NCBI GenBank assembly: GCA_022376925.1
Contig: JAIOJX010000032.1
Span: forward strand, 170,587,979 to 170,651,978
DNA: 64,000 bases
Source of the DNA: Tragulus kanchil
Taxonomy: Eukaryota > Chordata > Mammalia > Artiodactyla > Tragulidae
Direction: 5' to 3'
Positions 20,229 through 32,454 of the stretch are shown here, piece after piece. The position numbers were made by a program, and so were the translations under genes. Below the pieces are notes generated by a model, which saw only the letters and a list, made by a program, of their open reading frames with translations, did no database searches and was not told where the DNA came from. Each line of letters opens with the position of its first letter. The stretch's first letter is position 1.

Positions 20229-22833
20229 ACATCACGTACTGTTTGCTACGTGCTTGGCTATGACTTTGTTGCATTTTGAGGCTGTATTTTTATCCAAATG
20301 AAAAAAGACTATTCGAGAAACTCGTTTCATAAAATTTTAGTTAGTTTCTCACCAGCTCCAAGGAAGCCCCTCTCCCACAGCTGAGGCGTACCTGCACTCA
20401 GAAACACAGCGAAGAGCCAAACTGGGTTCCTTTCATTTTGCTCTACGCCTCCATTACCCTCATGATTTATGTTCCCTGCTCTGGTCATTTAAGTTGAGCT
20501 ACACTTTACTTGGAAATTAGAAACTGGAAACAAACCCACATCTGCTGACAAACGGGTGTTCCAAGAGTTGGAAAGCCCGGGGAAAACCAAAAAAGGGAAG
20601 CATCAGATAAACAAAGAAAATGGCTCCTGCCAGCAAGCAAGAAAGCACTAAGCACAACAGAGATGCAGACAAACAAGCTCCGCCTCAAGCCCAGGAGGGA
20701 GATTAAAACATCTTCCACGCGAGGACAAGGAAGGGAGAAGGGAAGAAGCCACGGGCAGACAGGTGTGCCCTGTTGATAAGAAAGCACGCTGGCAACCCAC
20801 AGCTGTGCAGACCTTTCAGCACCCTGCCTGTTTGGGATACCTGATGCCAGACGCCCTGCTAGGGAGCCGGCCTGTGGCTAACGCACCGGGAAAGCACAGG
20901 CAGGAGACGGGACTGTTACCCAAACAGACAGGCCGCTCACAACCGCCCAAGAGAAAGCCCGTGAAAGGGAGAGAGAGGGAGACAGACTGACACAGGTGTA
21001 GGGCTGGAAAAGACCCTGATTACACCGTAATACAAAACTTGGTCTTAAATCCCTGAGGAAAACAAAAGCTATCTAAGGCCCAGAACTGCCCAACATCACT
21101 TGGTTCAAATGACTTAGGATTATAAACAAGCATTCATTCAACTCTGACTGCTCCTGGCCCACAGCCAGAGTCCTGCCATCTGGTCAGGAAGAAGCTGAGG
21201 GCTCTGTCCACCTGACACCACTCGGAGCGGGCAGCACCCTTCCTGCGGAGGCTGCCCTGAGCCATGCCCGCCTGGAGGCTCTGGGGCTGCAGGCTGCGAG
21301 AGGCTCCTTTTCTGCAGCACTGGCTTGACCGGCAAATCCAAGGAAAAAGCATGAAACGTGGCCGTGCTCAGGAGGGGATGACAGCACCTAAGTCACTTCT
21401 AGAACACAGGATGAGATTCCAAAGTCAGTGGCTCTTGGCTCTGTGTGCCTCGCGCCCCTCCCCCGACCCTCTACCTGGGGTTTAGAGGCAGGAGCTGTCC
21501 AGGCCCTGGTCCAGGTGCCCTCTTCCACCTGCTGGGTGACCAGACCTGCACAGGCGGACCTCCGCTGCGAGCGCCACACTCAGAGCCCCCAGAACCCTGC
21601 TCCCTCTCGTGCCACTCGGTAGGCCCCGTGGTCAGCGCAGCCCGGACAGAACTGTGGCCTTCAGTGCTGCCCATTCCTGCTGAACATACCTCAACCTACT
21701 GAGAAACCACCTGTGCCCATCGAGGAGTGGCACCTTCCCCCAGCCAGCGGCCCGGGGCAGCCCTGTCCCTGCCTCCCTTACTCTGGCCCCCAGGCCCTCA
21801 TCAAGACCTGCTGATGCCACGGCCACCAACCTGACTGCCCGTCTCCATCACAACCCTGGTTAAAGGGGGCTCACTTCGTTGCTAGTGAGATGTTTTCAGG
21901 ATCAGTTCCCTCGTCTGTGGTCTCTTACAGTTGAAATAACCCATCCTGAGCTTTCAGTCCAAGCCTCTCGATTTACACACAAGAAAAGCCAGGCGATGTA
22001 CAAGCGATGTACTTGCAAGGTCCAAAACTGAGACATTTGCAATTGGATAAACCAATGACTTTTATATTTAGGAGAAACATACTGATTAATGCCAACAATA
22101 TTTTTAAAAGTTACTCTTCTATAATATAACCAACATGCTGGAATACTAAACAGCTGCAAAAAGGAATGAGGAGAATCTCCACACACTGCTGTGTGCTCAC
22201 ATGTTGCTAAATTAAAATAAAATACTAGGGAGAAAAGCTTGTACTGTATACTGTTTTCTAAGAAAGAGGACCATGGACACACACACACACATGTACTTAT
22301 ATTACAAATAAATAAACTAAAAAAAGTTACCTGTGGAGGATGGAAGACAAAGGGTATAAAGATCAGGAATGAAAGTTAGACTTCTGAAAATATTTTGACC
22401 TGGAACTGTGAAAGTATTTTTTTTACAAACATCAAACAGAAACATTAAAAAGAAGCTGTTCCTTAGATGAATCCAACTCCACTGGTTCAAGGCACTTTAA
22501 GCCTTAATGATTTGAGAGAACATCCCTAGGGATATATATGCTAAGGACAAAAAGAGCTGCAGAAAATCTGAAACAGTCTCTAGTAATCATACACTGGTTG
22601 ATAATATGTTGTTACTACTCTAAAACTGTCACATTTATTTTGTAGGTTAAAACAACTAAGCAATGATGCACATGTTGTTAGGAACCAAGATTTTCCACAT
22701 TGGAAAAAAGACACATCAACACAAAATCAAAGGCGTAAAAACCATATAATCCTAAATTTGAAACAAAATCATCAGTGTGAATTCATGATGAAAAAGCACA
22801 TTTCCTGGCTGTCCACCAAAAAGGACCAGGACA
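20229..22833. other. Unassigned sequence with a short CA run
   Basis: No recognisable gene or repeat family. Bases 21.13-21.85 kb are GC-rich, with short open frames in several frames. A short CA run lies at 22275-22290. The rest is AT-rich. The 2.6 kb could hold old repeats too diverged for me to name by eye. Confidence 0.4.
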
Positions 22834-23064
22834 CAGCTTCCTAGGTGGTCCAGTGGGTAAGGACACCGCCCTGCAATGCAAGGGGTGCCGGTCTGTTCCC
22901 TGGCCTGGGAAGATCCCACGTGCCGCAGAGCGGTTGGACTGATGTGTTCAACTACTGAGCTGGTGCTCTAGAGCAAGAGAGGCCACTGCGATGGGAGGCC
23001 CACACAGGCCAAAGAACAAAGGTGGATGAATGAAAGACCAATAGAAGTGGCCAAAAAAAAAAAA
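22834..23064 (+). mobile_element. SINE, short subfamily B, diverged head
   Basis: The head is altered (CAGCTTCCTAGGTGGTCC, box B GGTCTGTTCCC). The body has TGTTCAACTACTGAGCTGG. It keeps the GACCAATAGAAGTGGCC segment but ends in a plain A-run. AAAGGACCAGGACA at 22820-22833 and 23065-23078 is a perfect target-site repeat. Confidence 0.9.
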
Positions 23065-23078
23065 AAAGGACCAGGACA

Positions 23079-25183
23079 ATAACTGACCTTGCAGCAACGA
23101 GGTCCCTAGGGCCCAGGCTGTGAAGACACCATGCTCTCCACGAAGGAGCCACAGCTGCTTAGAGCAACAGGCAGTTCCAGGAGTGGGGTGAAAACGTACA
23201 CAAAGAATTAAAACATCTTACCATTTCAGAGAGCAAACGACAAGGAGTCAACTCACACAGAGAGTGAAAGACAAGGAGTCAATTCAGAGTCTCCACCCGC
23301 AAAAGTGGCCCAGTTTTAGCATTTATGAGAATACTAACTGCCACAGTTTAAAACAGGCCACATACACTTGAATTCACGCGTTTCTACTGATGTTTGTTTC
23401 CTGGTCACTTCTGCAGGGGCCAGGAGACCGTCTCATTGCTCTGAGAGCCCAGAGAGCCTTGGGCGTTTGTCCTGCCTCTCCAGTCTGAATGGCCTCTCGG
23501 GGTAACCAGAGAGGATTTCACTGAGTCAAGGCAAGTCAAGGATGAAACTTATGCCATCATCATCGGCAAGCCCTAGAGAGCGCAAGGCCGGGCGCTGCGC
23601 ACCACCACGGCCAGAGAAGACTCACACACCACTACCTCCGAGCGCACGTGTCAAAGACTGAGCTGGTCGAACCTCTAGACCCACCCACCACCTTCTAGGA
23701 AATAACAGGACAGAAGAACACGTTCCATGTAAACAGCGAAAGTCAAAACAGGGCCGCCCCTGACCAGAGAACAACCAACACAGAAAACACCAAGAAGAAA
23801 AGGGCCAGGGTGGAGCGCTTGGCTGCCCGACGGAGACCGGGGGCAGATCAGCTACAGGCACCTGTTTGGACCCTGCTTCAAACAAACTGGAGGAACTGTG
23901 ACTGCTGGGGAAATCTGAATGGTACTGTGATTATGAATAAAATTTTAAATACCAGTTTTCTTGATGCTTATGAATTTATCAAAAATAGCTGCATATTACA
24001 TCTCACTTTGGATACAAACATTTCAAACCCATTCTACATTCATTTTAATGTTCTAGCATATTAAAGAGTTCTTCATTTCAAGAATAAAATTCCAATCAAT
24101 CCCAAATTAAGAGATTAAAACGTGGGGTATTTTGTTCCCTTGCAAACTCCGAGATAAAGACTGTTAAGGAGCACACAGTTCCTGTGTCCAAGACGCAGTC
24201 CTCAGCTGGGCAGGCCTCCACCCTCAGCCACCGGCGCCCCTGCTGCAGCGGCACCCCGGGCAGGTGCAGCGGCACGCCGCTAAACTCAGAGCCCAAACTC
24301 ACTCTTCATCACTAAGCCATCCGGTGTCATGTCTGTTACTCAGAGTCTGATGCTGGTTTCAATGAAAAGAAAAAATCAGACACACACACCAAAACACACT
24401 GCCACGGAGGCAGGAGACACTCAGGTGCACCTGTTACAGAACGAAACTGCCGGAGCTGAAGATGAGCACGGTCAGGATGCTTCTGCATTTAGTAACTTCA
24501 CTGTCATGCAAAGCACACAAGCTAACAGATGAAGAAGGAAATCCACACAAATGAAAATTTCTAGTGACATACCTGTGTGTCATATGCTGCAAGAAGATAT
24601 ATCTAAGCTTGACCAGGCAGGAAGAGACTTCAATAAAGAAAAAAGCAAAGCGGACTCAATCTTATCCTTCTTCAGATAATGTAGTGGAGTCCCTTACCTA
24701 GGAAGTAAGAATGATATGTGGTTAACTCCCATGCAAAAAACGTTTAAAGCTTTTAAAAACAGAAATTTTAAAAACGGAAATTTCTAAAAAGTGATAAAGA
24801 AGCTCAAGGGAAAACACTTTAAGCCATTCTATATAAACATGTGCTGTGGATTTTCTGCATTTTCTGAGTTGAACATAAGTCCTGAAGCCTGGATAACTTC
24901 AGATTGTTTCTATCTTAAATCACGTTTATCACGAAATAGCGCCCACACAGGAAAGCACAGCAAACACGTATGTACAGTTTCATAAGGTTGTTGCACAAAC
25001 AACAGTCCAACGACCAGCCGGGGCAAGGAATGGGCACTGCCGGGAGCCCTGAAGGCTGGGTGCCGCTCTGTGACCCCAAGCCCTTTCCTTCCTGTCACCA
25101 GCACCTATGTGTACGGTTACCATTCCCTTGCTTTTCTCCTGCTTACCCCTGGGCACAGAGCTCTGAGAGTGTCTTTGCCAGCG
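23079..25183. other. Unassigned sequence
   Basis: A mixture of AT-rich and moderately GC-rich DNA with no named repeat or supported exon. The longest open frames are under 90 codons. Confidence 0.4.
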
Positions 25184-25194
25184 CCTGAATTTTA

Positions 25195-25532
25195 TTTATT
25201 TATTTATTTTTTAAAGATTTATTTATTTATTTATTTTGGGTGGGGTTCGGGTTGGGGAGGGAGGGGAGTGGGTGGGCCACTTCTATTGGTCTTCCATTTC
25301 TCTATTTTCATCCGTCTTTGTTCTTTGGCTCCTGCGGGCCTCCCATCGCGGTGGCGTCTATTGTCGCAGAGCGCCGGCTCTGGGCGCACGCGCTCCAGAG
25401 CTCTGGCTCGGTGATTGGACACATCAGTCCAGCCGCTCCGCGGCACGTGGGATCTTCCCAGGCCAGGGATCGAACTGGCGCCCCTTGCACTGCAAGGCGG
25501 TGTCCTTACCCACTGGACCACCAGGGGAAGCC
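25195..25532 (-). mobile_element. SINE (T+ family), full length
   Basis: Minus-strand copy with intact head and body. The tail reads (minus strand) AATAAATAAATAAATCTTT followed by a second AATAAA series. CCTGAATTTTA at 25184-25194 and 25533-25543 is a perfect target-site repeat. Confidence 0.92.
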
Positions 25533-25543
25533 CCTGAATTTTA

Positions 25544-25806
25544 TATTAACATGACCACATGCTACACATTCTTCTGTCTTGCTTTGCTTTTGGTCCATTG
25601 TTGTTGCTGGGCCTGTTGTTTATTTCTACTGCTGCATAATATTCCACGGTGCAGTCTAGCATGGTTTAGTTCCCCATTCCTGTGACCTGGGCAGTTTCTG
25701 GTATGGAGCCAACACAAGCGCTCCTAAGACCTCTCCCTGGAGGCTATCTTAAGGATACAGGCATACATTCCTCTACTGCACATGTACACGCAAGTGTGAC
25801 TACTGA
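25544..25806 (-). mobile_element. L1 3'-region fragment, antisense
   Basis: Contains GCTGCATAATATTCCACGGT, the antisense hallmark of L1 3' sequence, followed by degraded continuation into D4. No coding potential. Confidence 0.55.
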
Positions 25807-27925
25807 TGACTGCATAAGTGTATATTAAACTGTGCTACATAAAGCTAAACAAACTACTTCCCAGAGAAGCTGTAATTCACACTCCCAACCAAAAGGGTAC
25901 GAGACCGTTTCCACTGCTCAAGGTTTTCAAAGCTTGTTAGACTCTTTAATTCTTGCTCACTGATGGCTATGTCCTGGGGTCCTAGGAACTCTTTGTTATG
26001 TAAACTTTATAATAATTTAAAAGAAAAACTCATGAGATTCTGCATCTGACAGCTGCTGCAACAGATTTAATCTTGCCACCAAGCACTCATTCTCTGTTCC
26101 AGTGTCTGAGTGGAAACCCTCCGCTCTCGGTTCACCAGCTTCCAGAGACACGGCTCCGACCCCCAGGCACCAGCGGACGGGTGCGGGGCCAGCGGGCTGG
26201 CCAGCAAGAGCATCCCACTCCCCCGGCAGAGCTGGTTCGTTTCTGCGAGCACACAACCTGCATCAGAAAGCATCAAGTCTTTCTTTCCTCCTCTGGACTT
26301 AGAGACAGTCTCCCTCTTTCCTGAAGAGCCTGAACAGGAGCGCACGGGAGGGAAGAGGCTCTCGGAGAACAGCGCAAGCGAGGAGGAGGACACCAGGGAA
26401 AGATGACCCCCCTGCAGTCAGCCGTGCCTGCGGCTTTTTAGTTAGATGACCGATAAATTCCCCCCTCCCCTTTGCTGTAGCAGCTGCAGCCCAGCTACAT
26501 TGGAAAGTGCCCTCACTGATAGGTTCAGTCATTATAAAACGTGGGTTTTAATCTACTCAGTACGCTGCACAGGTCAATTAATCTAACACATGACAATACA
26601 CACACTCACACACACGTACCACAGCCTTAATATTTTTTTAATCACATTTTCTAAATCCAAACAGTCTATCACTCAAGCTTGGACTACAGTTCTTGCCAAA
26701 TGGCAAGTTAACTCTGAATGTTCTCTGGCAGGAGAATGAAAAATCAATAGCTGTAATTTACTTGTCCTTGTCTGCTATAAACACTTCACTAATTATACCA
26801 TCCCTACTGGATTTTAGTAACAAAGTTATGTTTAAATTAACTTTTTTTGGGAGGCTGGCATAAGACCTCTCCCGGGGTTTGAACCTTTTCCCCCCTAAAA
26901 TGACTGCATAAAGTGTATATTAAACTGTGCTACATAAAGCTAAACAAACTACTTCCCAGAGAAGCTGTAATTCACACTCCCAACCAAAAGGGTACGAGAC
27001 CGTTTCCACTGCTCAAGGTTTTCAAAGCTTGTTAGACTCTTTAATTCTTGCTCACTGATGGCTATGTCCTGGGGTCCTAGGAACTCTTTGTTATGTAAAC
27101 TTTATAATAATTTAAAAGAAAAACTCATGAGATTCTGCATCTGACAGCTGCTGCAACAGATTTAATCTTGCCACCAAGCACTCATTCTCTGTTCCAGTGT
27201 CTGAGTGGAAACCCTCCGCTCTCGGTTCACCAGCTTCCAGAGACACGGCTCCGACCCCCAGGCACCAGCGGACGGGTGCGGGGCCGGCGGGCTGGCCAGC
27301 AAGAGCATCCCACTCCCCCGGCAGAGCTGGTTCGTTTCTGCGAGCACACAACCTGCATCAGAAAGCATCAAGTCTTTCTTTCCTCCTCTGGACTTAGAGA
27401 CAGTCTCCCTCTTTCCTGAAGAGCCTGAACAGGAGCGCACGGGAGGGAAGAGGCTCTCGGAGAACAGCGCAAGCGAGGAGGAGGACACCAGGGAAAGATG
27501 ACCCCCCTGCAGTCAGCCGTGCCTGCGGCTTTTTAGTTAGATGACCGATAAATTCCCCCCTCCCCTTTGCTGTAGCAGCTGCAGCCCAGCTACATTGGAA
27601 AGTGCCCTCACTGATAGGTTCAGTCATTATAAAACGTGGGTTTTAATCTACTCAGTACGCTGCACAGGTCAATTAATCTAACACATGACAATACACACAC
27701 TCACACACACGTACCACAGCCTTAATATTTTTTTAATCACATTTTCTAAATCCAAACAGTCTATCACTCAAGCTTGGACTACAGTTCTTGCCAAATGGCA
27801 AGTTAACTCTGAATGTTCTCTGGCAGGAGAATGAAAAATCAATAGCTGTAATTTACTTGTCCTTGTCTGCTATAAACACTTCACTAATTATACCATCCCT
27901 ACTGGATTTTAGTAACAAAGTTATG
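25807..27925 (+). repeat. Direct duplication D4, ~1.02 kb x2
   Basis: Bases 25807-26830 recur at 26901-27925 (offset 1095). The junction 26831-26900 has CATAAGACCTCTCCCGGGG, resembling CCTAAGACCTCTCCCTGGAGG at 25715-25735. The start of the second copy therefore carries a corrupted version of the first copy's left flank. One A/G transition separates the copies (GGGGCCAGCGG against GGGGCCGGCGG). Confidence 0.95.
25900..26830. other. Unassigned sequence within D4
   Basis: Bases 26.1-26.4 kb are GC-rich with overlapping open frames. The longest, 98 codons on the plus strand, ends in an acidic stretch with 'ENSASEEEDTRER', but has no homology I recognise and no supported splice sites. The rest is AT-rich with a short CA run near 26600. 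The duplicate is at 26995-27925. Confidence 0.35.
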
Positions 27926-28227
27926 ATAACCTCATAAAATAAATTAGGAAGTGTTTCCTGGTTTATTCTTAGGAAGTATTTGGGTAAGACTGGAATTCTT
28001 TCTTCTTTGAAAGTCTGGCGGAATTTAACAATGAAGCCATCTGTGCCTAAAAATTTTAATTACTAATTCTGTTTTTTTAGTGGTTACAGGATTAGTTAGG
28101 GTTTTCTACTTTTTCTGCAGCTATTTTTAGAAAGTTACATTTTCCCAGAAACTTGTTTATCTCCTCTAATTTTCAAATTTACCAACACGATGCTGTTTCT
28201 AATTATAACTGAAGTTCCAATACCTGG
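27926..28227 (-). mobile_element. L1 ORF2 fragment, antisense
   Basis: Antisense L1 reverse-transcriptase region: GGAATTCTTTCTTCTTTGAA and AATGAAGCCATCTGTGCCTA are the conserved motifs. This is the left end of a long antisense L1 series that continues to ~33 kb with insertions. Confidence 0.75.
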
Positions 28228-28303
28228 TGCAAAGAGCCAGCTCACCGGAAAACAGCCTGATGCCAGGAACGATTAAGGCAGGAGGAGAGGGGGACAAAAC
28301 GAC
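28228..28303 (+). mobile_element. BovB-tail-like segment in sense orientation
   Basis: CAAAGAGCCAGCTCACCGGA and GATGCCAGGAACGATTAAGG match the BovB/Bov-A 3' region in the plus direction. It directly abuts minus-strand BovB from ~28310, so the two form opposing arms of one composite. Confidence 0.6.
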
Positions 28304-28309
28304 CATTTC

Positions 28310-28965
28310 CTATCCTGTGGTCACTTCTGAGCTTTCCAAATTGACTGGCATACTGAGTGCAGCACTTTAACAGCATCCTCTTTTAGGATTTGAAATAGTG
28401 CAGCTGGAATTCCATTACCCCCACTAGCTTTGTTTGTAGTAATGCTTCCTAAGGCCCACCTGACTTCCCACTCTAGGAGAAGGATAGTGACCACACCATC
28501 GTGGTCGTCCAGTTCATGAAGTTCTTTTTCACACAGCTCTCCTGTGTATTCTTTCCACCTCTCTTAATCTCTTCTGCTTCTGTCAGGTCCTTACAGTTTC
28601 TGTCCTTTATCATGCCCATCTCTGCATGGAATGTTCCCTTGGTATCTCCTATCTCTCTGAAAAGATCTCTAGTCTTTCCACTCTATTGTTTTCCTCTATT
28701 TCTTCTCTTTGTTCACTTAAGATGGCTTTCTTATCTCCCCTTGTTGTTCTCTGAAACTCTGCATTCAAATGGGTGTATCTTTCCTTTTCTCCTTTGCCTT
28801 TGGCTTCTCTTTTCACAGCTATTTGCGAGTCCTCCTCAGACAACCATTCTGCCTTCCTGCATTTCTTCTTCTTGGGGATGATTCTGGTCACCGCCTCCAG
28901 GGCCGTGTTGTGGACCTCTGACCAGCTCTTCAGGCGCTCCGTCTACCAGATCTAGACCCCTGTGT
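28310..28965 (-). pseudogene. BovB ORF2 fragment, broken
   Basis: Minus-strand BovB sequence from the region upstream of and overlapping the reverse transcriptase. Plus-strand motifs include ATACTGAGTGCAGCACTTTA and GTGTATTCTTTCCACCTCTC. It ends near CCGTCTACCAGATCTAGACC, the same terminal motif as the longer BovB at 54.15 kb. Frames are interrupted, so no functional enzyme is encoded. It sits inside antisense L1. Confidence 0.8.
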
Positions 28966-29312
28966 ATGTTGCAGGTTTTGGATGGAATGTTATTTATATG
29001 TACATTAGATCATGGGTATTGACCCTACATAAAACATCTGCGCTGACGGGATATTTTGGCCTGCTTGTTCTATCAGTTACTGAGATGTGTTGAAATCTCC
29101 ACTGTAGCTGTAAATCTGTTTATTTTTTTCTCCTTGTACTTGTGGTAATCTCTACTTTAGATATTCTGAAGTTGTATTATTAGGCTTATCCACATTTAGG
29201 ATTATTATGATTTCCTTTTGAATGGAATCATTACAAACTGCGACAGAGACTACAGGCTGACCAGACTTACTTCTTCTACCTCCTGGGTACACAGCTAGAC
29301 TGCTTCTCCCAG
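28966..29312 (-). mobile_element. L1 ORF2 fragment, antisense, then old repeat
   Basis: L1 resumes after BovB (TTTTGGATGGAATGTTATTT, ATTTAGGATTATTATGATTT). It is broken again at ~29235 by an older insert, which continues into D5. Confidence 0.65.
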
Positions 29313-29590
29313 CCTCCCTCGCGGTGACATCTGGATTCTGACCTGGTCTCAGCCTAGTCCTAATGTCCCCCGCCATTCGGCCCGGCCGTGAACACCTGCA
29401 GGTCTCTCTCATTCCCCTCACCCCAAACACAGAAGTGTCTGCCGAGTATCCCAAGCCTCAGGAGAGGACAGGGACGCAGGGAGAAGCTGCTGAATCTCCC
29501 AACGACCACTGAGAACCGCTGCCAACCAGGACTACGTGTACTGAACTTTGGGCAAGCAAGAAACGAACCTGCTTAAACGATTCAATGTTT
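29236..29590 (+). mobile_element. Old dispersed repeat, family unassigned
   Basis: About 350 bp split the antisense L1. They resemble a common old mammalian repeat whose right end contains GGGCAAGCAAGAAACGAACC. I cannot assign its family. The duplicate is at ~30411-30684. Confidence 0.4.
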
Positions 29591-31482
29591 TGTTAACAGA
29601 ATGAGCTGCTAACAGTATTAAGTGAAACGACACTCATTTTCTATGAAATAGCTTTTTGCCTTAAACTGTGTTTTTCCTGACACTATACAATCTGGCTTTT
29701 GGCTAGAGTTTGCATAGCTGTCTTCTTTTTAATATTATTTTTCTTTCAACATCTATTAATCTTCATGTTTTAGGTGAGTCTCATAAACAAAATACAGATC
29801 TTTTAAAAATCTTATTGAATATCTTTGTCTTTTAATTGGAATGTTTAATTCTATTTACATTGGAAGCAATTACTCACATTTAGATTTAATTCTATTTTTT
29901 TTCTATTTGGTTTTTATGGATTGTTACCATTCTAGTCCCTGCTCCTCAGTAGTCTGCAAGTTGCTATTATTGTTTCTATTATTTTAGTAACTGCTTTAGG
30001 AATTATAACGTACAGGTTCTCATCAAGGTCCATTGTTAATCAGTGCATTTACCCTTCTATTGGACAACAAGATCCTTAAAACATCAGCTCTATTTATGAT
30101 GCTTCGAACGTAAGCTCCACTGCTGTATGCACGTGTGTGTGGACAGGTTTGTCATCACTAACACCTGGAGCAGCATCAATTCGTTTCGAAGATGAAGAAC
30201 TCTTCCTTCTCGTGGACTGAGCCATTCCTCCCCGTCTTCCGGCTCTAACTGCCCGCATTGAGAAGTCTGCCGCTGTCCCTCTACCGGCAGCCGGGGGTCT
30301 CACCGCCTGTGTGGCGGGGCGGGTTTCTCTTCTCTCACCCTGCCAGCCATCCGTCGCACCTCGAGCCACGCCGTGGCTTCTTTCCCCCAGCTCCCCCCCG
30401 ACACTGCTCGCCTCCCTCGTGACATCTGGATTCTGACCTGGTCTCAGCCTAGTCCTAATGTCCCCCGCCATTCAGCCCGGCCGTGAACACCTGCAGGTCT
30501 CTCTCATTCCCTCACCCCAAACACAGAAGTGTCTGCCGAGTATCCCAAGCCTCAGGAGAGGACAGGGACGCAGGGAGAAGCTGCTGAATCTCCCAACGAC
30601 CACTGAGAACCGCTGCCAACCAGGACTACGTGTACTGAACTTTGGGCAAGCAAGAAACGAACCTGCTTAAACGATTCAATGTTTTGTTAACAGAATGAGC
30701 TGCTAACAGTATTAAGTGAAACGACACTCATTTTCTATGAAATAGCTTTTTGCCTTAAACTGTGTTTTTCCTGACACTATACAATCTGGCTTTTGGCTAG
30801 AGTTTGCATAGCTGTCTTCTTTTTAATATTATTTTTCTTTCAACATCTATTAATCTTCATGTTTTAGGTGAGTCTCATAAACAAAATACAGATCTTTTAA
30901 AAATCTTATTGAATATCTTTGTCTTTTAATTGGAATGTTTAATTCTATTTACATTGGAAGCAATTACTCACATTTAGATTTAATTCTATTTTTTTTTCTA
31001 TTTGGTTTTTATGGATTGTTACCATTCTAGTCCCTGCTCCTCAGTAGTCTGCAAGTTGCTATTATTGTTTCTATTATTTTAGTAACTGCTTTAGGAATTA
31101 TAACGTACAGGTTCTCATCAAGGTCCATTGTTAATCAGTGCATTTACCCTTCTATTGGACAACAAGATCCTTAAAACATCAGCTCTATTTATGATGCTTC
31201 GAACGTAAGCTCCACTGCTGTATGCACGTGTGTGTGGACAGGTTTGTCATCACTAACACCTGGAGCAGCATCAATTCGTTTCGAAGATGAAGAACTCTTC
31301 CTTCTCGTGGACTGAGCCATTCCTCCCCGTCTTCCGGCTCTAACTGCCCGCATTGAGAAGTCTGCCGCTGTCCCTCTACCGGCAGCCGGGGGTCTCACCG
31401 CCTGTGTGGCGGGGCGGGTTTCTCTTCTCTCACCCTGCCAGCCATCCGTTGCGCACCTCGGAGCCACGCCGTGGCTTCTTTC
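29313..31482 (+). repeat. Direct duplication D5, ~1.07 kb x2
   Basis: Bases 29313-30384 recur at ~30411-31482 (offset 1095, then 1094). The first copy's end (30385-30410, CCCGACACTGCTCGCCTCCC) is a shortened form of CCCGACACTGTGCGCCACCC, which follows the second copy at 31514. A G/A transition (ATTCGGCCC against ATTCAGCCC) and homopolymer indels separate the copies. Confidence 0.95.
29591..30070 (-). mobile_element. L1 ORF2/inter-ORF fragment, antisense
   Basis: Antisense L1 with TTTTTGCCTTAAACTGTG, CATGTTTTAGGTGAGTCTC and AGTAACTGCTTTAGGAATTA. These mark the endonuclease part of ORF2 and the upstream region. The duplicate is at 30685-31164. Confidence 0.65.
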
Positions 31483-31587
31483 ACAGTCTGGCAAGTCTCC
31501 GCCGTCCTCTCTCCCGACACTGTGCGCCACCCTCGACCCGCTCTGCTCAGAGCCCATCGCACACGCGAGGCACGTGTCTCTGCCCGC
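31190..31587 (-). other. CpG-rich segment with a small open frame
   Basis: The minus strand has a start in GAGGAATGGCTCAG leading to a short frame ending 'HTAVELTFEAS' at 31189. The start 'MAQSTRRKSSSSSKRID' is serine/basic-rich. I recognise no family. The frame is identical in the D5 copy at 30094, which may be false. Upstream sequence is GC-rich. I leave it as an unclassified open frame, not a gene. Confidence 0.25.
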
Positions 31588-31697
31588 TGGCTCCGCCTCC
31601 CCTCCCAGGGCTCCGCCTCCCCTCCTAGGGCTCCGCCTCCCCCTCAGGGCCCCGCCTCCCCTCCCAGGGCCCCGCCTCCCCTCCCAGGGCTCCGCCC
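31588..31697 (+). repeat. GC-box minisatellite, ~20 bp unit
   Basis: About 5.5 head-to-tail units of GGGCTCCGCCTCCCCTCCCA, with variants GGGCCCCGCCTCCC and CTCCTAGGG. Each unit contains a GC-box-like CCCCGCCTCC or CTCCGCCTCC, a form of Sp1 site. The array lies in CpG-rich DNA between L1 fragments. Confidence 0.8.
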
Positions 31698-31744
31698 CGG
31701 CTCTGCTGCTTCTCCTCCATCTCTGTCGCCGGGTCTGACGGACT

Positions 31745-32454
31745 TCCCAGGGCTAAACCAGCCTTGCAGTCCTGAGAGCAGCTTACCCGATCGTTGTGTC
31801 ATGGCCTCTTTAGAAGCTGTCCCGTGGGTTCTATTTGCTACACTTTATGGAGGGTGTTGTGTGCAGGACAAACGCTGGAGGGTGGTTTTCCTTTCCTACG
31901 TCTCTGTCTGGTTTGCATTCAGGGTGGTGCTGGCCTCGCAGAACTCCCCGCCGGCGGTCTTCTGGAAAAGCATCTGTCAGATCCACACTCTTTCTTCTTT
32001 ATGTGTTTAATACTTACCAGTGACACTATCTGGAGGTAGAGTTTTCTCTGAGGTAAAAGTTTTCACTACAAATGCAACTTTTTAAAAAACGCATAGTTAT
32101 GTAGGTTATACATCTGCTCGCGAGTGAGCTTTGGGGGTTAAAATGTTTCAAGGGGTCTGTTCATTTTATGGGGGCTGTCAAATTTATGAGCCTGAAATTA
32201 TTCACAGCACTATTTATTGCCCTTTCAATGTCTGCAGGATCTGTAATAATGTCCTCTTCTACACCCAACTAATGGCAATTAATGTCCCCTTCCCCACTGA
32301 CGAGAGATCTTTCTGGATAAAACAGGCATCTGTAACCTGCCGCAGCTCAAGCACCCTTGTCGTTCACTGGCCTACACAGGGCTGTGAGTCCCCAGACACA
32401 GAGACTTTTGCTTTAAATAGATTAAAAAAAAAAAAAAAACCAGATTAAAAGTGT
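31745..32454 (-). mobile_element. L1 ORF2 fragment, antisense, then unassigned
   Basis: TTCAGGGTGGTGCTGGCCTC and the nearby segment match antisense L1 ORF2 reverse transcriptase. Alignment becomes vague after ~32100. 32100-32454 has no clear identity apart from an A-run at 32424. Confidence 0.5.

Noticed and set aside
25807..27501. Duplicated 98-codon acidic-ended protein as a real paralogue pair
   Set aside because: The pair falls inside D4 with a corrupted junction, and there is no splice or homology support.
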